From Piliocolobus tephrosceles (taxonomy: Eukaryota > Chordata > Mammalia > Primates > Cercopithecidae), in assembly GCF_002776525.5 (NCBI RefSeq), contig NC_045449.1, forward strand, positions 1,483,902 through 1,547,901: a stretch of DNA of 64,000 nucleotides, in the 5' to 3' direction. Position numbers and translations under genes: made by a program. The notes under the pieces were generated by a model. The model searched no databases and was not told where the DNA came from. It was given only the letters and a program-made list of their open reading frames with translations. Below are positions 62,492 to 64,000 of the stretch, one piece after another. Every line of letters begins with the position of its first letter. The first letter of the stretch is position 1.

Positions 62492-63159
62492 TGGGTGCGG
62501 TGGCGCAGGCCTGTAATCCCAGCACTTTGGGAGGCCGAGGTGGGCAGATCATGAGGAGGTCAGGAATTCTAGACCATCCTGGTCAATATGGTGAAACCCT
62601 GTCTCCATTAAAAATACAAAAATTGGCCGAGCATGGTGGTGGGCACCTGTAGTCCCAACTACACAGGAGGCTGAGGCAGGAGAATTGCTGGGCAGAGGTT
62701 GCAGTGAGCCGAGATCACACCACTGCACTCCAGCCTGTGCGACAGAGCATGACTCTGTNNNNNNNNNNNNNNNNNNNNNNNNNNNNNNNNNNNNNNNNNN
62801 NNNNNNNNNNNNNNNNNNNNNNNNNNNNNNNNNNNNNNNNNNNNNNNNNNNNNNNNNNACCAGGCACAGTGGCTCACGCCTGTAATCCCAGCACTTTGGG
62901 AGGCCAAGGCGGGTGGATCAGGAGGTCAGGAGATCGAGACCATCCTGGCTAACATGGTGAAACCCCGTCTCTACTAAAAATACAAAAAAATTAGCCGGGC
63001 ATGGTGACGGGCGCCTGTAGTCCCAGCTACTCGGGAGGCTGAGGCAGGAGGATGGTGTGAACCCGGCAGGCAGAGCTTGCAGTGAGCTGAGATCGTGCCA
63101 CTGCACTCCAGCCTGGGCAACAGAGTGAGACTCCGTCTCAAAAACAAAAAAAAAAAAAA
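62492..63159 (+). mobile_element. Two plus-strand Alus around a gap, WDR81 intron 7
   Basis: 62492-62758 and 62859-63159. Confidence 0.88.
62759..62858. other. Assembly gap, 100 N, in WDR81 intron 7
   Basis: Falls at the poly(A) end of one plus-strand Alu and just before the next. Confidence 0.99.
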
Positions 63160-63259
63160 NNNNNNNNNNNNNNNNNNNNNNNNNNNNNNNNNNNNNNNNN
63201 NNNNNNNNNNNNNNNNNNNNNNNNNNNNNNNNNNNNNNNNNNNNNNNNNNNNNNNNNNN
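63160..63259. other. Assembly gap, 100 N, in WDR81 intron 7
   Basis: Begins in the A tail of a plus-strand Alu. Confidence 0.99.
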
Positions 63260-63391
63260 AAGAGATGGTGTCAGGGAAGACAGAGGGAGCAGGCATTGGG
63301 TCAGCAGTGCTGTGCAGAGAGAGGAGGTTACTTTGGGGATGGGAACCTGGCCAGGCCATGGAAGCAGGAAGGTGGGAGAGTCAAGAAACAT

Positions 63392-64000
63392 CTTTTTTTT
63401 TGCTTCTTGAGACAGAGTCTCTCTCTGTCGCCCAGGCTGGAGTGCAGTGGTGCAATCTCGGCTCACTGCAAGCTCCGCCTCCCGGGGTCACGCCATTCTC
63501 CTGCCTCAGCCTCCCGTGTAGCTGAGACTACAGGCGCCCACCACCACGCCCAGATAATTTTTCCATTTTTAGTAGAGACGGGGTTTCACCTTCTTAGCCA
63601 GGATGATCTCGATCTCCTGACCTTGTGATCCACCCGCCTCGGCCTCCCAAAGTGTTGGGATTACAGGCGTGAGCCACCACGCCTGGCCAAGAAACATCTT
63701 TAGGCTGGACATGGTGGCTCACACCTGTAATCTTAGCACTTTGGGAGGCCAGGAGTTGGAGACCATCCTGGCCAACATGGTGAAACCCCGTCTCTACTAA
63801 AAATGCAAAAAAATTAGCTGGGCATGGTGGCGGGCGCCTGTAATCCCAGCTACTCAGGAGGCTGAGGTGGGAGAATCGCTTGAACCTGGGAGGTGGAGGT
63901 TGCAGTGAGCCCAGACGCACCACTGCACTCCAGCCTGGGTGAGATCACACCACTGCACTCCAGCCTGGGTGACAGAGCAAGACTCTGTCTCAAAAAAAAA
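63392..64000. mobile_element. Alu (-) then Alu (+) to the window edge, WDR81 intron 7
   Basis: 63392-63689 minus and 63702-64000 plus. GAAACATCTTT flanks the minus copy. The plus copy has a duplicated CACCACTGCACTCCAGCCTG near its end. Confidence 0.9.

Overview
The window is a piece of an Old World monkey (Cercopithecidae) chromosome, syntenic with human 17p13.3. Two things support this. First, the genes and their order are PRPF8 (minus), TLCD2 (minus), MIR22HG/MIR22 (minus), WDR81 (plus). Second, at least fourteen Alu copies carry the cercopithecine AluYR-type signature ('GGCTCAAGCCTGTAAT', 'GAGACGGGCGGATCAC', 'GAGATCCGGCCACTGC'), which is not the human AluY pattern. The genus cannot be fixed from the sequence alone.

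Layout. 1-9,720 is the 5' part of one very large PRPF8 intron (intron 24, still open at the window edge). It is filled with Alus, two MIRs and a broken-up L2 LINE. 9,721-22,152 holds PRPF8 coding exons 2-24 on the minus strand, 23 exons that give exactly 1,258 codons. The first exon and a CpG/NF-Y/ETS promoter lie at about 22.0-22.6 kb. 22.6-34.5 kb is intergenic or TLCD2 3'-flanking DNA: Alu-dense, with an unassigned single-copy block at 28.5-29.4 kb and a pyrimidine-rich block at 30.6-32.6 kb. 34,518-36,962 is the complete four-exon TLCD2 coding region (264 codons) with a CpG promoter at 36.6-37.4 kb. 38.2-43.0 kb is the MIR22 host gene. The 85-nt mir-22 hairpin is at 40,602-40,686, and its CpG-island promoter at 42.0-43.3 kb is probably shared with divergent WDR81 transcripts. 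44.8-52.7 kb is another Alu field. 52.9-62.2 kb carries WDR81 exons 1-7 (1,723 codons), starting with a 3.66-kb coding exon. The window ends in WDR81 intron 7, with two assembly gaps.

Biology. The genes are neighbours but do not form a pathway. PRPF8 is the core U5 snRNP scaffold. TLCD2 is a multi-pass TLC-domain membrane protein linked to phospholipid composition. miR-22 is a stress- and metabolism-related microRNA. WDR81 is a BEACH-WD40 endosomal protein. About 80 Alus occupy much of the non-coding sequence. All five N gaps fall inside or beside Alus, so structure near them is suspect.

Most notable observations: (i) a 96-bp tandem triplication at the WDR81 exon 6 acceptor that gives three near-identical splice acceptors, all in frame; (ii) two CACGTG E-boxes, one a CLEAR-type site, in the WDR81 promoter; (iii) a local triplication of an Alu head with simple-repeat expansion at 3.36-3.61 kb; (iv) a 13-bp dyad at 44.3 kb; (v) opposed Alus flanking blocks of PRPF8 exons. 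I found no clearly undescribed biological system.
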